Assembly (NCBI GenBank): GCA_017165825.1
Contig: CM029386.1
Location: 11,696,422 to 11,760,421, forward strand
Source: Hepsetus odoe
Taxonomy: Eukaryota > Chordata > Actinopteri > Characiformes > Hepsetidae
Length of the DNA: 64,000 nucleotides
Direction: 5' to 3'
Part shown: piece after piece, positions 24,190 to 34,664 of the stretch
How positions within the stretch are numbered: the first letter of the stretch is position 1
Layout of the letters: every line of letters starts with the position of its first letter
Position numbers and translations under genes: made by a program
The notes under the pieces: generated by a model
Databases searched by the model: none
Seen by the model: the letters and a program-made list of their open reading frames with translations, nothing else
Told to the model about the DNA's origin: nothing

Positions 24190-25400
24190 TTAAGCGAGGC
24201 CCTACCTTGCACTCTTCCATGCACGTCCTTACTGAGTAGGCATCCGTCACGTAGCGCTCCGTCATGAGCTCAAACTCCTCGTATTTCTCCAGCGCGTGCA
24301 TGTCGTAGCGCTGGTACGCCTGCACGCACAGGCTGCAGCGGCCCACGCCGCCCGCGCGCACCGCGTCCGCGCTGCAGTCCAGTTGGTCCGGGCTCGACGA
24401 GCCGTCCAGCAGATCCATGAGGGAGTACGAGTCGCAGAAGGACAAGTACAAGTCCGCCGCGCTCGCGCTCCACTCGCCCACCTCGCCCGCGCCCCACAGG
24501 TCCGCGCACAGGTGGTCGGCGTTGAGGAAAGTGAGGCAGTTCTTGGAGGAGTTCCCTGCAAACGCAGCATCGTGGCCGCTCGACCTCGCGCCGGCCTCGG
24601 CTCCCAGGCGCTCAGAGAGCAGCGCGGCGAGGAAGAGGAGGGATGCGGGTGAGCGGCGCCATCGCCGGGCCCTGTCGGAGTCGCAGCAGCACCAGCAGCA
24701 CGTCCACGTCCTGGAGCTGTCGTCCCGCTGCCCACGTCGAGCGCCGCTGGTCATATTTCGCTCAGCAGCAGCAGCAGCAGCACGACGGGCCGACTCCGCC
24801 GGGGGGGCTCTTCCGCCACCGCTCTGGTCATCGACGGGTCGCCCCCCCCGCCGCCGAGGAGTCCCGTCGCCGCCGCCGCCGCCGCCGCTGGTGCTCGAGC
24901 GATTCCCGGAGCGGTTCTATAGCGCGCATCGTCCGCCCCCCGCGCCCGCGAGCCGCGACCCTACCGAGCAACGCGCCGACATGGCTGGATCTTCTCCCCC
25001 CTCCCTTCCCTTCCCCCCCCTCCGCTCCGCGCGCGTGCCACCCCGGCGTCCCGTCCCGGCCCGGCTCGGCCCGTCCCGTCTGGTTTAGCGCGCCGTCCGG
25101 TTCTCTCCAGCTGATCCCCGTCGAGCCGCCGCCGCCGCCCGCCCGAGCCTCCGCCGCCGCCGCTGCTGCCGCTGCTGTTTGCGAGGTTTCTGCTCACGAG
25201 CACAGGGACTGCTTTCGGTGCGCCGATTCTTCTCGCTTCCGTGTCCGTGGACCGAGGTGCTGGGCTCTTCTCTCTGGATCTCAGCACACTCACTCATCTT
25301 GCTCTAATATCGGGTTGCCGCCATGTTCGTCTTGAAAGCGCTTTATTGAGAGCAGCGGCGTTTGCGTCATCCCGGGAGCTCTCAGTGATCTGCCTTGATC
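24190..25400 (-). promoter_or_regulatory. nalf1: CpG-island promoter and 5'UTR of nalf1
   Basis: The base composition changes abruptly here: the sequence becomes strongly GC-rich and CpG-rich between AT-rich flanks. It covers coding exon 1 and about 650 bases upstream of its ATG. It contains short CAG runs (about 24763-24783), a CCG run (about 24864-24888) and C-rich tracts near 25010-25020. Such islands normally mark vertebrate promoters. No precise start site can be read from the sequence. Long open frames on both strands in this block are by-products of the GC content and are not called as genes. Confidence 0.75.
24206..24754 (-). CDS. nalf1: nalf1 (fam155a) coding exon 1, partial gene
   Basis: NALF1 is an auxiliary subunit of the NALCN sodium-leak channel complex (with UNC79 and UNC80) and binds the extracellular face of the pore subunit. 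This exon encodes 183 residues. A short cytoplasmic start (MTSGAR; human begins MTRGAW) is followed by a Cys cluster at 19-24, a basic stretch at 28-34 and a short hydrophobic segment at about 36-46. An NSS glycosylation site lies at 68-70. The first part of the cysteine-rich domain follows, with LSFCDSYS, LDCSAD and AYQRYDMHALEKYEEFE. The exon ends after MEECK at a good donor (GCAAG then GTAGGG), phase 0. The reading frame that runs on to 23834 is intron. Exon 2 onward lies beyond the left edge. The family's Gln-rich spacer is missing, so the exon is shorter than in human. nalf2 is the alternative, but the FLNADHLCA segment and the lig4 synteny favour nalf1. Purine at -3 supports this ATG. 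Confidence 0.9.
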
Positions 25401-25429
25401 AGCCAGAGGACTGATACACAGCCTTACAC

Positions 25430-27070
25430 CGCGATACTAACACCTATACTTTAACACCCATACTGACACATCTGTACTAACACTGAGAACGTGCATACTG
25501 ACGTCATCTATACGTCTAACATTTATACTTTAAGTAAATATTCACTTAACAACTAAACTAAACACTCCTGCACTTACACATCAATACACAAACATCTGTA
25601 CTTACATATCAGTACTAAAACTTATACACAAACATCTGTACTTACATTATCAGTACTAAAAATCTATACACAAACATCTGTACTTACATATCAGTACTAA
25701 AACTTATACACACAAATATCTGTACTTACATATCAGTACTAAAACATATACACAAACATCTGTACTTACATATCAGTACTAAAACATATAGACACAAACA
25801 TCTGTACTTACACATCAGCACTAAAACATATATACACAAACATCTGTACTTACACATAATACACAAACATCTGTACTTACATATCAGTACTAAAACATAT
25901 AGACACAAACATCTGTACTTACACATCAGCACTAAAACATATATACACAAACATCTGTACTTACACATAATACACAAACATCTGTACTTAAATATCAGTA
26001 CTAAAACATACAGAAACATCTGTACTTACATATCAGCACTAAAACATATACACAAACATCTGTACTTACATATCAGCACTAAAACATATACACAAACATC
26101 TGTACTTACATATCAGCACTAAAACATATAGACACAAACATCTGTACTTACATATCAGTACTAAAACATATACACAAACATCTGTACTTACACATCAGCA
26201 CAAACATATATACACAAACATCTGTACTTGCACATCAGCACTTAAACATATATACACAAACATCTGTACTTTCACATCAGCGCTAAAACATATACACAAA
26301 CATCTGTACTTTCACATCAGCACTAAAACATATATACACAAACATCTGTACTTACACATCAGCACTCATACATAAATACACAAACATCTGTACTTACATA
26401 TCAATACTAAAACATATACACAAACATCTGTACTTGCATATCAGTACTAAAACATATATACACAAACATCTGTACTTACAAGTCCATACATAAACATCTG
26501 TATTTACACATCTATACATAAACATTTGTACTAACACATCTATTCATGAACATCTGTAATTGCACACCAATACTCACACCAAGAACAGGTATAATGACAT
26601 ATCTACATGTATAATAATAATAAAATTATATAAACCTAACAACTATACTTACACATCTCTACCGACACATTTATACTAATAGATCTAAACATCCAACATA
26701 TATACTTTAACACTATCTATATAATACATATGTGTTTACACATCTTTACTTACACTTTCACACTACAATGATACATCAATGTTAATACATCTCTATTAAT
26801 CAATACGTATACATCCATACTTACACATCCAAACTAACACATATATTACAGAGGTTTACTTGTACATATATATTTAATACATTTAACAAATATCTACTAA
26901 CACATTTTTACTTTTGTAAATTTACAAACACATCTATGCTTATAAATCATAACACATATAAAACAGATATACTACCACATCTGTAATAACACGTCAATAA
27001 TTACACAAATCTGTAGTACGAAATTAATACATGCACCTTTACGCTCACATATTTAGACCAAGACATCTTC
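25430..27070. repeat. Minisatellite, 40-bp unit, upstream of nalf1
   Basis: A tandem array with a unit of about 40 bp. Each unit begins acatctgtacttacatatca and continues through gtactaaaac and atatacacaa. Length variants of 40-44 bp come from an extra AT or GA before the cacaa. About 23 clear copies lie between 25585 and 26500. A block of roughly 108 bp is itself duplicated near 25750-25970 (higher-order structure). Flanking sequence from about 25430 and on to about 27070 has decayed related words, so the array core looks younger than its edges. An open frame rich in YRCLCIYVL on the minus strand is only translated repeat. The array starts within roughly 100 bases of the nalf1 CpG island. 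Confidence 0.93.
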
Positions 27071-28103
27071 ATGCACAAAATATACAAATGGGCTTGTATG
27101 GCTAATCATTCCCTTGATATCTTTCTTTCAGAAAAGGTTGGTTTTAAGTATACGAATGGTTTCGTTTGCATAAAAGTGTAGTTCCGTTTAGAAGAGGCTG
27201 AATGATCTCGAGCCTCAGCTGTAGATTAACATAGCCTGTGAACACTGTGATGTATCACATGGGGAGAAATGTCCCCTAGATTGACCAACCTCTTAGACAA
27301 AGACAGATCAAATGCAAGGTGTTTTGATGTTGCTATGGTTAGGTGCATGAGGAAACTTTAGGCATGAAATCATATTGCACTAGACAGTGGAGACAGCAAA
27401 GTAGAACATACCTTTGCAATGTGGTCTTGTTAAAACTATCTGTGGAAGATATAGCCTGAACTAAAATATTAGTAGGTGACTCAACAGCTAGACAGCTGAT
27501 GGTAATGGTTGCCAGTGGCATTTGGATTGATTAAGTAAGATATCGTAGTCACAACTAGCTACGAGTGTGTGCTCTATGTTTCTGAGCCATCTCTTGCACC
27601 ATTACATCTTCCTATCATAGAACCTTCCCCTATCAAGCTACCAATGTTCTTTTGGTTACAAGTTAATTAAGATGCACAAAAGCACAAAGGAAAAGGGCAG
27701 AAGAAGATTGACCCCTTTTGCAAGTCGAATCATGTAAATATAACGAGATGAACTTGTTATGCTTAGGTTACCTAAGGCTTGTCAGCTGTCATTCTGTTTT
27801 TCTTGCATTCATTAATGTGGTTTTTATTCAAGTAAAGAAAGCACATTTTTAAGCTTGGTAATGATAAAGTGACTGATAATGGATGGTAGAGAGTTAGCAG
27901 ATAGCAGAAAATAAAATTAATTTTGAGGTGGTGATGAACTCTGGAATATCAAAAGTCAGTTTTTTAATGATATGGTGTGATGCCACAGTGTACAATGAAA
28001 CCTTATATCTTTAAATACTAGTGGCATAAATAAAGTGTAGAAACGAGGGAAACTATTTAGCTTCCCCCTCCACTTTTTAAAGGAAGACTCACCCCTAATT
28101 AGT
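27071..28103. other. Intergenic unique sequence upstream of nalf1
   Basis: No repeats or coding potential recognised between the decayed minisatellite edge and the SINE at 28104. Confidence 0.45.
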
Positions 28104-28330
28104 GAAAAAGTGAAAGTGACTATTCTTGTTATTGTGAGTACACACAGCAAAACAAAATTGGACCTCTGCATTTAACCTATACACAAACACACACCCCGTG
28201 CAGCAGGGGGCAGCTATGAAAGCACCCAGGGAGCAGTGACAGGGACGGTATCTTGCTCAAGGGTACTTCAGGGCAACCTACTGCTAAGGGGTTTGAACCA
28301 ACCATCTTCCAATTCTGTGGCCAGCTCCAA
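28104..28330 (-). mobile_element. tRNA-derived SINE (type A tail)
   Basis: Minus-strand copy: tail complement aaaagtgaaagtgactattc at the left, then ccgtgcagcagggggcagct, cttgctcaagggtacttcag and a truncated head. Confidence 0.85.
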
Positions 28331-28758
28331 TGCTAGTGCTAGTGTGTGTTTCAGAGTATCATCGCATTTATTTATGCAATATGTATTGCATCATATAAAA
28401 ACCCACCAGTGCGTTCTGGTTAAGCGTTCCCATGAATATCTTCATTCAAAACACCCACACAAATACTCACCTGGAACTGTAACTGAATGATCAGGATGCT
28501 CAGTAGTGATGTGGTTGGTAAGAGGGTTCTACATTTTGCAGCCTTCTGTGACTAACAATATCATAATAATCATTTACGAAGAATGATTCTCTCCGCAGTC
28601 CTAAAACAGAGGGGTTTTTTTTTGGTTACAGCAGAAATTACTCTGCTGCACATGCAAGGATAAGCCAAAGTACTGGGCAGGTACTCAGTGGTGGTCCCTG
28701 TTTTTCTATTTTGTCTCACAGTGGACAGCCATATGGTATAGTGTGAACCTGTCACATT

Positions 28759-28791
28759 CACACACATACACACACACACACACACATACAC
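28759..28791. repeat. (CA)n microsatellite
   Basis: CA array with TA interruptions. Confidence 0.85.
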
Positions 28792-29087
28792 GGCTTGTTT
28801 TGACCTGAAGCCTGACACATGAGAGGTGGCTAATCAACAACATATGTGTCCTGAGCTTGTGTATCTTCTGCCAAATTGCTCTTCATATCAGCACCTCTAG
28901 GTGTGTGTTCACAGGTAAAAAAAAAAAAATCTGCAGTAATAATGTGACTTATCTCACATTCTGTAGGATACCTGGAACTGTACGTTTGTTATACTGAAAC
29001 ACATAATTGCTGCTACTACTTTGCTGTGCTCTTTTAGGTTGGATGTATACAATGAACTACAGAAGATCTACACAAACAGAGGAAAGG

Positions 29088-29240
29088 GTAATGGTGGCCT
29101 AGTGGTTAGAGACTAAGCCCCAGTATACGAAAGTGGTAGGTTTGAATCCAAGACTTGAGCAAGGTACCGTCCCCTGCACTGCTCCCTGGATGTTGAATAT
29201 AGCTTCCCCCTGCTGCTTTTGCGCATGGGTTAAAAGCAGC
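29088..29240 (+). mobile_element. tRNA-derived SINE, 3' truncated
   Basis: Head gtaatggtggcctagtggtt, B box gtaggtttgaatcc, core cttgagcaaggtaccgtccc and the start of the middle region. The usual TTGTCACTTTCACTT tail is missing. Confidence 0.8.
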
Positions 29241-29304
29241 CTCCCCTCCTCTGAGAAGGCTTTACAAAAGAGGATTTGATTGAATTCAGCCACTTGCTCA
29301 CCAG

Positions 29305-29478
29305 CATGGTTCTTCTACAACACCATCGAAAAATGCCTTAATTGCACCTTTGTGCTGTTTCTGTTTGTAATAGAGCTAAATGAATGTACTATTATTATTT
29401 ATTATTATTAATAGTTATTGTTATTAATAACAAAGGTGCTATTAAGGCATTTTTCAATGGTGTTGTAGAAGAACCATG
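29305..29478. repeat. Long inverted repeat, 49-bp arms
   Basis: The left arm (29305-29353, begins catggttcttctacaacacc) and right arm (29430-29478) pair at 47 of 49 positions around a 76-base loop rich in ATT. The agaacc/ggttct ends resemble MITE termini seen in fish, but the family is not identified. Confidence 0.85.
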
Positions 29479-32405
29479 TTTTGTTACCTAAACAGCTTTT
29501 CAAATGGAAAATGGAAAAAAAAAATTGTGATGATTGTATCTCTGAAGCAGTATAAAGGCTTTGTTCACTTGTCCATTAAGCATTATATCTGTTCATAATC
29601 AATTTTACCTAATCCCCTTTAAAAAGATGCAAAAAACTATGGCATAGAAGAACCACTTTTTATTTCCCAAACAAAACTTTCCAGTTTGATGAAAAGAAAT
29701 TGAGCAACTAACAGAAACCTCAAAAAAGTGAAGGCAAAAAGTGATTGTTAAATACTGAGGTGTTGAATCCTTTTAGAAGAGGGTAGTGATGACCTTGGCG
29801 AGAGCGAGAGAGAGACAGAATGAGAAAGAGACCACCTGCTTGATTTCAACCCAAAGATACAGTGCTTTGAGACTGGAGTGTAATGATTGGCCTAGATTTG
29901 TAAATCCCAGCCAGAGGGTCCACTATGTCCATTTCTAGAATCAAAGAGGACCACCCGGCTCACCTTTATTAAACACTGAAAGCTGAACTGAATAAAAAAG
30001 GCAGTGGGTGGGAGAGACTCCCCTACATTCTTGACAAGGAAATGACAGGGTGATTGCATGGTTCTTTCATCATGGTCACATGGTGAGGGTGTTTCAAGGT
30101 AAGACAGTCAATGTGTGTTAAATGGCTTTCTTTCTTTTTGTTTTTTTGATTGCATGCTGAGAACATGTGGCTAAGAAAATGAATAAGTGAGTGAGTGATT
30201 TTTCACAATAATATAATTTACATTTCCCTTTTAAAGTCAATACTAAGAAAGGTTATTGACCATATTATTCTTATGGTAAATTGTTAGAGGAGGTTGTGGA
30301 GTATGAAGTCCTTATGCTGAAGGAGCTCCATCCAATTCCTTTGGTATGAGTCAAACTGGCGTTTGTGATCTAGTATCACCCAACATCAGAATCTAACTTG
30401 AGTTCCAAAATCAAGTGTATAGCCTTCCCAGTGCAGTAACTGGAGCAAGAAAGGGAACCTCCTTATAATTCCATTTTCAGAAGATACTGATGTGCAACTG
30501 ATATACTCTGTACCTGTAGTGAAAAAAGAGCTTTCCAATAGAGACAATGAGCACAACTGGACTTGGCTGACCATTCACACTGATAACACCATCTCTCCAT
30601 TCCTCGGTGGAGAATACGGAGCACTCAATCCGCAAACAAAGCAGAAAATCAATACGATTCTGACATGAGCATTCTTTAGGAGAAACCACTGGGGGCTTTA
30701 ACCACAGCAAGATGAAAATATCAAGCGAGAGGAGGAGGACAGTAATCAGCTCCTGAAAATCAGGTCCGCCTTTACATACTGACAACCAGACGAACCACAG
30801 AGGTGGTTTGACTTACATACTAAAAATATGTCGACATTAATTACAATGACATTTTATGTGGAAATGAACAGAAACATGGGACACAATTAAACCAACAGCT
30901 GGCAACATTTTCTTGGGTGTACACAATAATAACAATAAACAATAATAAGCAAAAAAGAATGCTTGAGCTGTGGTCTTTAATAACCAGCACCATCCGTTTT
31001 GGGGTTTGCCTTTCTAATATTAGGCACAGGCTTTTTGTAAACTAACAATTATATCGGAAACGTAAAGATATTGTATATTTTAATCCATTTAAATAAATCT
31101 GCATGTGCACACCAATGAGCAAAGACATTATGACCACCTACATAATTTGCTGTTGGTCCAACCCACTGAGGTGCAATCCACTGAGGGTACCTTGCACCTA
31201 AGCATTAGCAGCAGATCTTTAAGAACCCTCCACAGATCCTCAATTGGCTTGAGATCTGAAATTTTTTCAGGGTAAAAGCTTGAATTGTTTGTCATCTTCC
31301 TCAGACCATTGCCAAACGATGTGTAGTATGATGCATTATCCTGCTGAAAAATGTTTGTCCCTCCTCAGACCCCTGTCAGCAGGTACAGACCACTGCAGAC
31401 CAAGAGAAACTCAATGTACTTGCTGTTAAAGAGACTGTCCTATCCTGTTATCTCACCATTATTATTTGGATTAAGTTCCTTAGGTCTTCCGCCAGCCCAT
31501 TTATCCTGCATCCAACTTATGAATCATTAGAATGGACTTAACATGCATAGCTGTAACATGATATTCAACAATATTCATCTCTGAGTAGTCATAATGCTTT
31601 GGCTCATCACAGTAAACATATATGGGCATGGATTTATCTGATTACACTAGGGCAAGCAAGAGGCTTTTCTTAGGAGGATTAGGACCGAGGATATAAAGTG
31701 GAGACAGTGTGCATTAAAGGGCCCATATCTCACATTTTGTGATCATTTCAGCTCCACTCTGAGTCGATGTCAATTCTTTCCATGTGATCATTTTTCCACC
31801 TTTCTTCACCTTTGACCCCGAATAAGTGTTGTGCCTCATTCATAAGTTGAAAATGATCTGGTTTTGCAGCTTGTTTTTAATAAAGGAACTGTAAACAAAA
31901 GATATCCACGTTTTCCAAAAAGGATACTGACCCTTTGAAAATGTCTAATATGAGCAGCAGAGAGGGCTGCAGGAAGAGCTGCATCTTTAGGAAGATTAAA
32001 GTCTGGGATAAACAGTGGAAATTCACTGCAGTGTGTGCATTAAAGAGCATTTGCATGTGATCAGAAGGATGTGGGAAGAGTGCTTATTGAAGAGGCTTGA
32101 GCTATAGCTTTGAGGAAGAAGTTGCGTAGGCAACGTTTGTTGCCTTTAGGATTTCCACTCTTGGCTTATTCCCATATATATATATATATATATATACGCT
32201 CACACACTTTCTCTTATATACAGTGCAATGTCCAAAGCTTGTGTCGTTATACTAATGTAGGATATTATCACTGGTTTGAACCAAAGATGAACATGTTAAA
32301 AGAAAATGTTCTATATGTGTATGTTGAAAGGACAAATAGAAAATGGGCCAAAATTATTATATATATATATATAATTTAGCATGGCACTGTGTTTAAATAT
32401 ATATA
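29479..32405. other. Intergenic sequence between nalf1 and lig4
   Basis: Holds the deleted Tc1 element at 31111-31612 and TA arrays near 32175-32197 and 32357-32372. A minus-strand frame at 30477-30785 (102 codons, a hydrophobic stretch near residues 13-30) has no recognised relative and is treated as chance. The rest is unassigned. Confidence 0.45.
31111..31612 (-). mobile_element. Internally deleted Tc1-like element
   Basis: The left end, atgagcaaagacattatgac, and the right end (complement gatgagccaaagcattatga) form inverted termini. The interior retains degraded pieces, such as gcattatcctgctgaaaaat and tcaattggcttgagatctg, that match the complement of the Tc1 transposase C-terminal half as I remember it in fish. 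It is about 0.5 kb, far below full length, with no intact frame. Confidence 0.75.
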
Positions 32406-32950
32406 CAGTACTGTGCAAAAGTTTTAGGCAGGTGTGAAAAAATGCTGTAAACAAAGAATGCTTTCAAAAATGGAAGCGTTAATCATTTATTTTCATCAAT
32501 CAACAAAATGCAGTGAATGAACAAAAGAGAAATCTAAATCTAATCAATATTTGGTGTGACCACCCTTTGCCTTCAAAACAGCATCAATTCTTCTAGGTAC
32601 ACTTGCACTTGAAGGAACTCGGCTGGTAGGTTGTTCCAAACATGACTGTGTTTCAACCTCTGTGTGACATTGATGGTCATCAGCACCTGTTTGGTAAAAC
32701 TGGTTGATCATACACCGACTATATACATCCACTCCATCCATTATCTTCCGCTGGTTCCAAACGGGGTCGCGAGGGAGTGCTGGTGTCCAACCCAGCGCAC
32801 ACAGGGCGAGGACGGGGGACGCACCCTGGACAGGTCGCCAGCCCATCGCAGACACCGACTATAATCCTACAGAATCCCTGACTTTGTGCAAGTGTACCTA
32901 GAAGAACTGATGCTGGTTTGAAGGCAAAAGGTAGTAACACCAAATATTGA
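32406..32950. mobile_element. Foldback MITE, copy 2, with insertion, right end lost
   Basis: Same left terminal repeat and internal sequence as the element at 5021-5572, in the same internal orientation. It is interrupted at 32724-32851 by an L2-tail element flanked by a 12-bp duplication of MITE sequence. The copy ends near 32950 after accaaatattgattta and lacks the right terminal inverted repeat. Confidence 0.87.
32724..32851 (-). mobile_element. Tail-only L2-like element inside MITE, 12-bp TSD
   Basis: acaccgactata is duplicated at 32712-32723 and 32852-32863. The insert (128 bp) runs, on the minus strand, from ctgcgatgggctggcgacct to an ATGG-type end with no tRNA head. The undisturbed site is visible at 5334-5345 in the sister MITE. 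Confidence 0.93.
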
Positions 32951-33503
32951 TTTATATATGCCATGTATATACATATTTTTGTATATAGAAATAGTAGAAA
33001 TAGAGCAAAGCTTAATGCAGAGCAATGCAGTGTGACATGACATGTTAGCATGACTCTGAGTTAAATTTATCTTACAGTGATTAAAGGGTGTTTAATGAGG
33101 GAGAGTATGAGCCAAAAATACGAACATCAAGAGATCAAGAAGGCACTGTCAACACAAGCCTAAGCAGGAAGCAAAAACTGCAGGAGCCAAGAGAATTACC
33201 CTTCACGAAAACAGTGATTAGATTCACTTTCAGTTAGTTTCTGGCAGGGAAAAAATCCTTTACAGGAGCCTTTAATATTCCAGTGATGTTAACTACAGCG
33301 CATTTTAATGAAGTTAGTGCTGCCCAAATAGCACCAAAAAAAATGTCCCCATTCGCTCAGTCTAGCGCCACAATTCCACAATCTCCTCCAAAAACTATTT
33401 AGGAAAAGCCTTATCACTTCAAAGGGAAAGTTTGGAAGAAGGTCGGAGATGACACTTAATCATTCGGCATATGGGTTTATCCTCACTCAAGAAGTGGGTC
33501 ATC

Positions 33504-33550
33504 AGAGAGAGAGAGAGAGCGAGAGAGAGCGAGAGAGAGAGAGAGAGAGC
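33504..33550. repeat. (GA)n microsatellite
   Basis: GA array with regular GC interruptions (agagagagagcgagaga). Confidence 0.9.
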
Positions 33551-34457
33551 AAATCAAGAAAGCATTGTGAGCACAGGAAGACAAGTGTATGTATATGTGA
33601 TGTAAAACATGATTAAACTGCTTTTTCGCAACCCATGCTAACAATATGCAAAGTTGCCATTCACAGTGATATAAAATCAATGTCAAACAGTAGTGAGAAC
33701 TGATTAAAGTCCATATTCTCATCAATAATTGTTGAGAAGGTGCACATTTTTAAATATTGTATGTGACACTGAATACTATGATACAACGCCACATATCAAA
33801 TTCAACACATAATATTAAGAGCTGTCATTTACCAGACTACCAAGTAGTCTAATCACATGATCAACAGGCTAATTTGATGCAAATAGGGCTTACTTTCTGG
33901 TGTATATTGTATGAGCTGAGATGTTTATACTGTTACATTCAGCATCCTTCTAAATTCATCTCTTTTTTAATCAGGCCAGGTGTCCGCCACCAGGGATTCA
34001 CCCCATCCACAAAATGGAACTATTGGAATAATGGAACTATTACAAAGCCGTTCCTGAATAGAAGTCCAATGGCCTGACACTGCTGGATGCAATAATAGCA
34101 ATAAAAGCAGCATTTGGCTGGAGGAAGAAGTGAAAGGAGCCAGTTGGACCAAAGCAGAGTCATAGATTCCACACGCCAATCTGCTCCCATATACGCCGCT
34201 TTGTTGTGCTACTTTGAAAAGAGATTAGAAATGGAATGTAATGAGGTATGGATGCACAGATGCTGCTGCAATGTTCTGCTTGTGCAGACAGAAAGACCTA
34301 CATCTTCTTTGGAGTGATGTTGAAGGAGAACCGTGATTGGCTGCAGCTTTCATTGGATAATTCTTTAAAATAAAAAAATCAATAAAGAACATTTTTAACT
34401 TTTTGAAATCCTCCCCATGTACAGATTTTTCAAAGGACCTTGTACCCTGAACCTGCA

Positions 34458-34664
34458 GGGCAGCGGTGACCTAGTATTAGGAACTATGCCCCAGAATTGG
34501 AAGGTTGTGGGTTTGAATCCCTGAGGTACCCTTGAGCAAGGTACCATCCCCATCACTGCTCCCTGGGCACTGAATATAGCAGTCCTCTGCTGCACTCTGT
34601 TGATGGATGAAAAGCATAGAATGCATTTTGCTGTGCTGTTTCAGAATGTCAAATTGTCACTTTT
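34458..34664 (+). mobile_element. tRNA-derived SINE (type A tail)
   Basis: Head gggcagcggtgacctagtat, B box gtgggtttgaatccc, core cttgagcaaggtaccatccc and tail gctgtgctgtttcagaatgt ... ttgtcactttt. Confidence 0.87.

Larger units (their letters stand above)
1..24205 (-). other. nalf1: nalf1 intron 1 (left end outside window)
   Basis: Everything left of the exon 1 donor at 24205/24206 should be intron 1 of nalf1, because the gene reads leftward and no further coding exon with the expected cysteine-rich domain continuation was recognised. The first intron of this gene is also extremely long in mammals. Repeats inside it are listed separately. Confidence 0.75.

Noticed and set aside
23834..24205. 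Continuation of the nalf1 frame past the donor
   Set aside because: The similarity to NALF1 stops at MEECK, where a consensus donor GTAGGG occurs. The rest is low-similarity intronic reading.
24262..25335. Several long overlapping frames on both strands around nalf1 exon 1 (Arg-, Pro- and Ala-rich)
   Set aside because: They come from the GC-rich island, where stop codons are scarce. Only the frame with NALF1 similarity and a splice donor is kept.
25726..26019. 97-codon minus-strand frame rich in YRCLCIYVL
   Set aside because: It is a translation of the minisatellite units.
25585..26500. CRISPR-like array (regular repeats)
   Set aside because: Units are contiguous tandem copies without unique spacers, in a vertebrate genome: a minisatellite.
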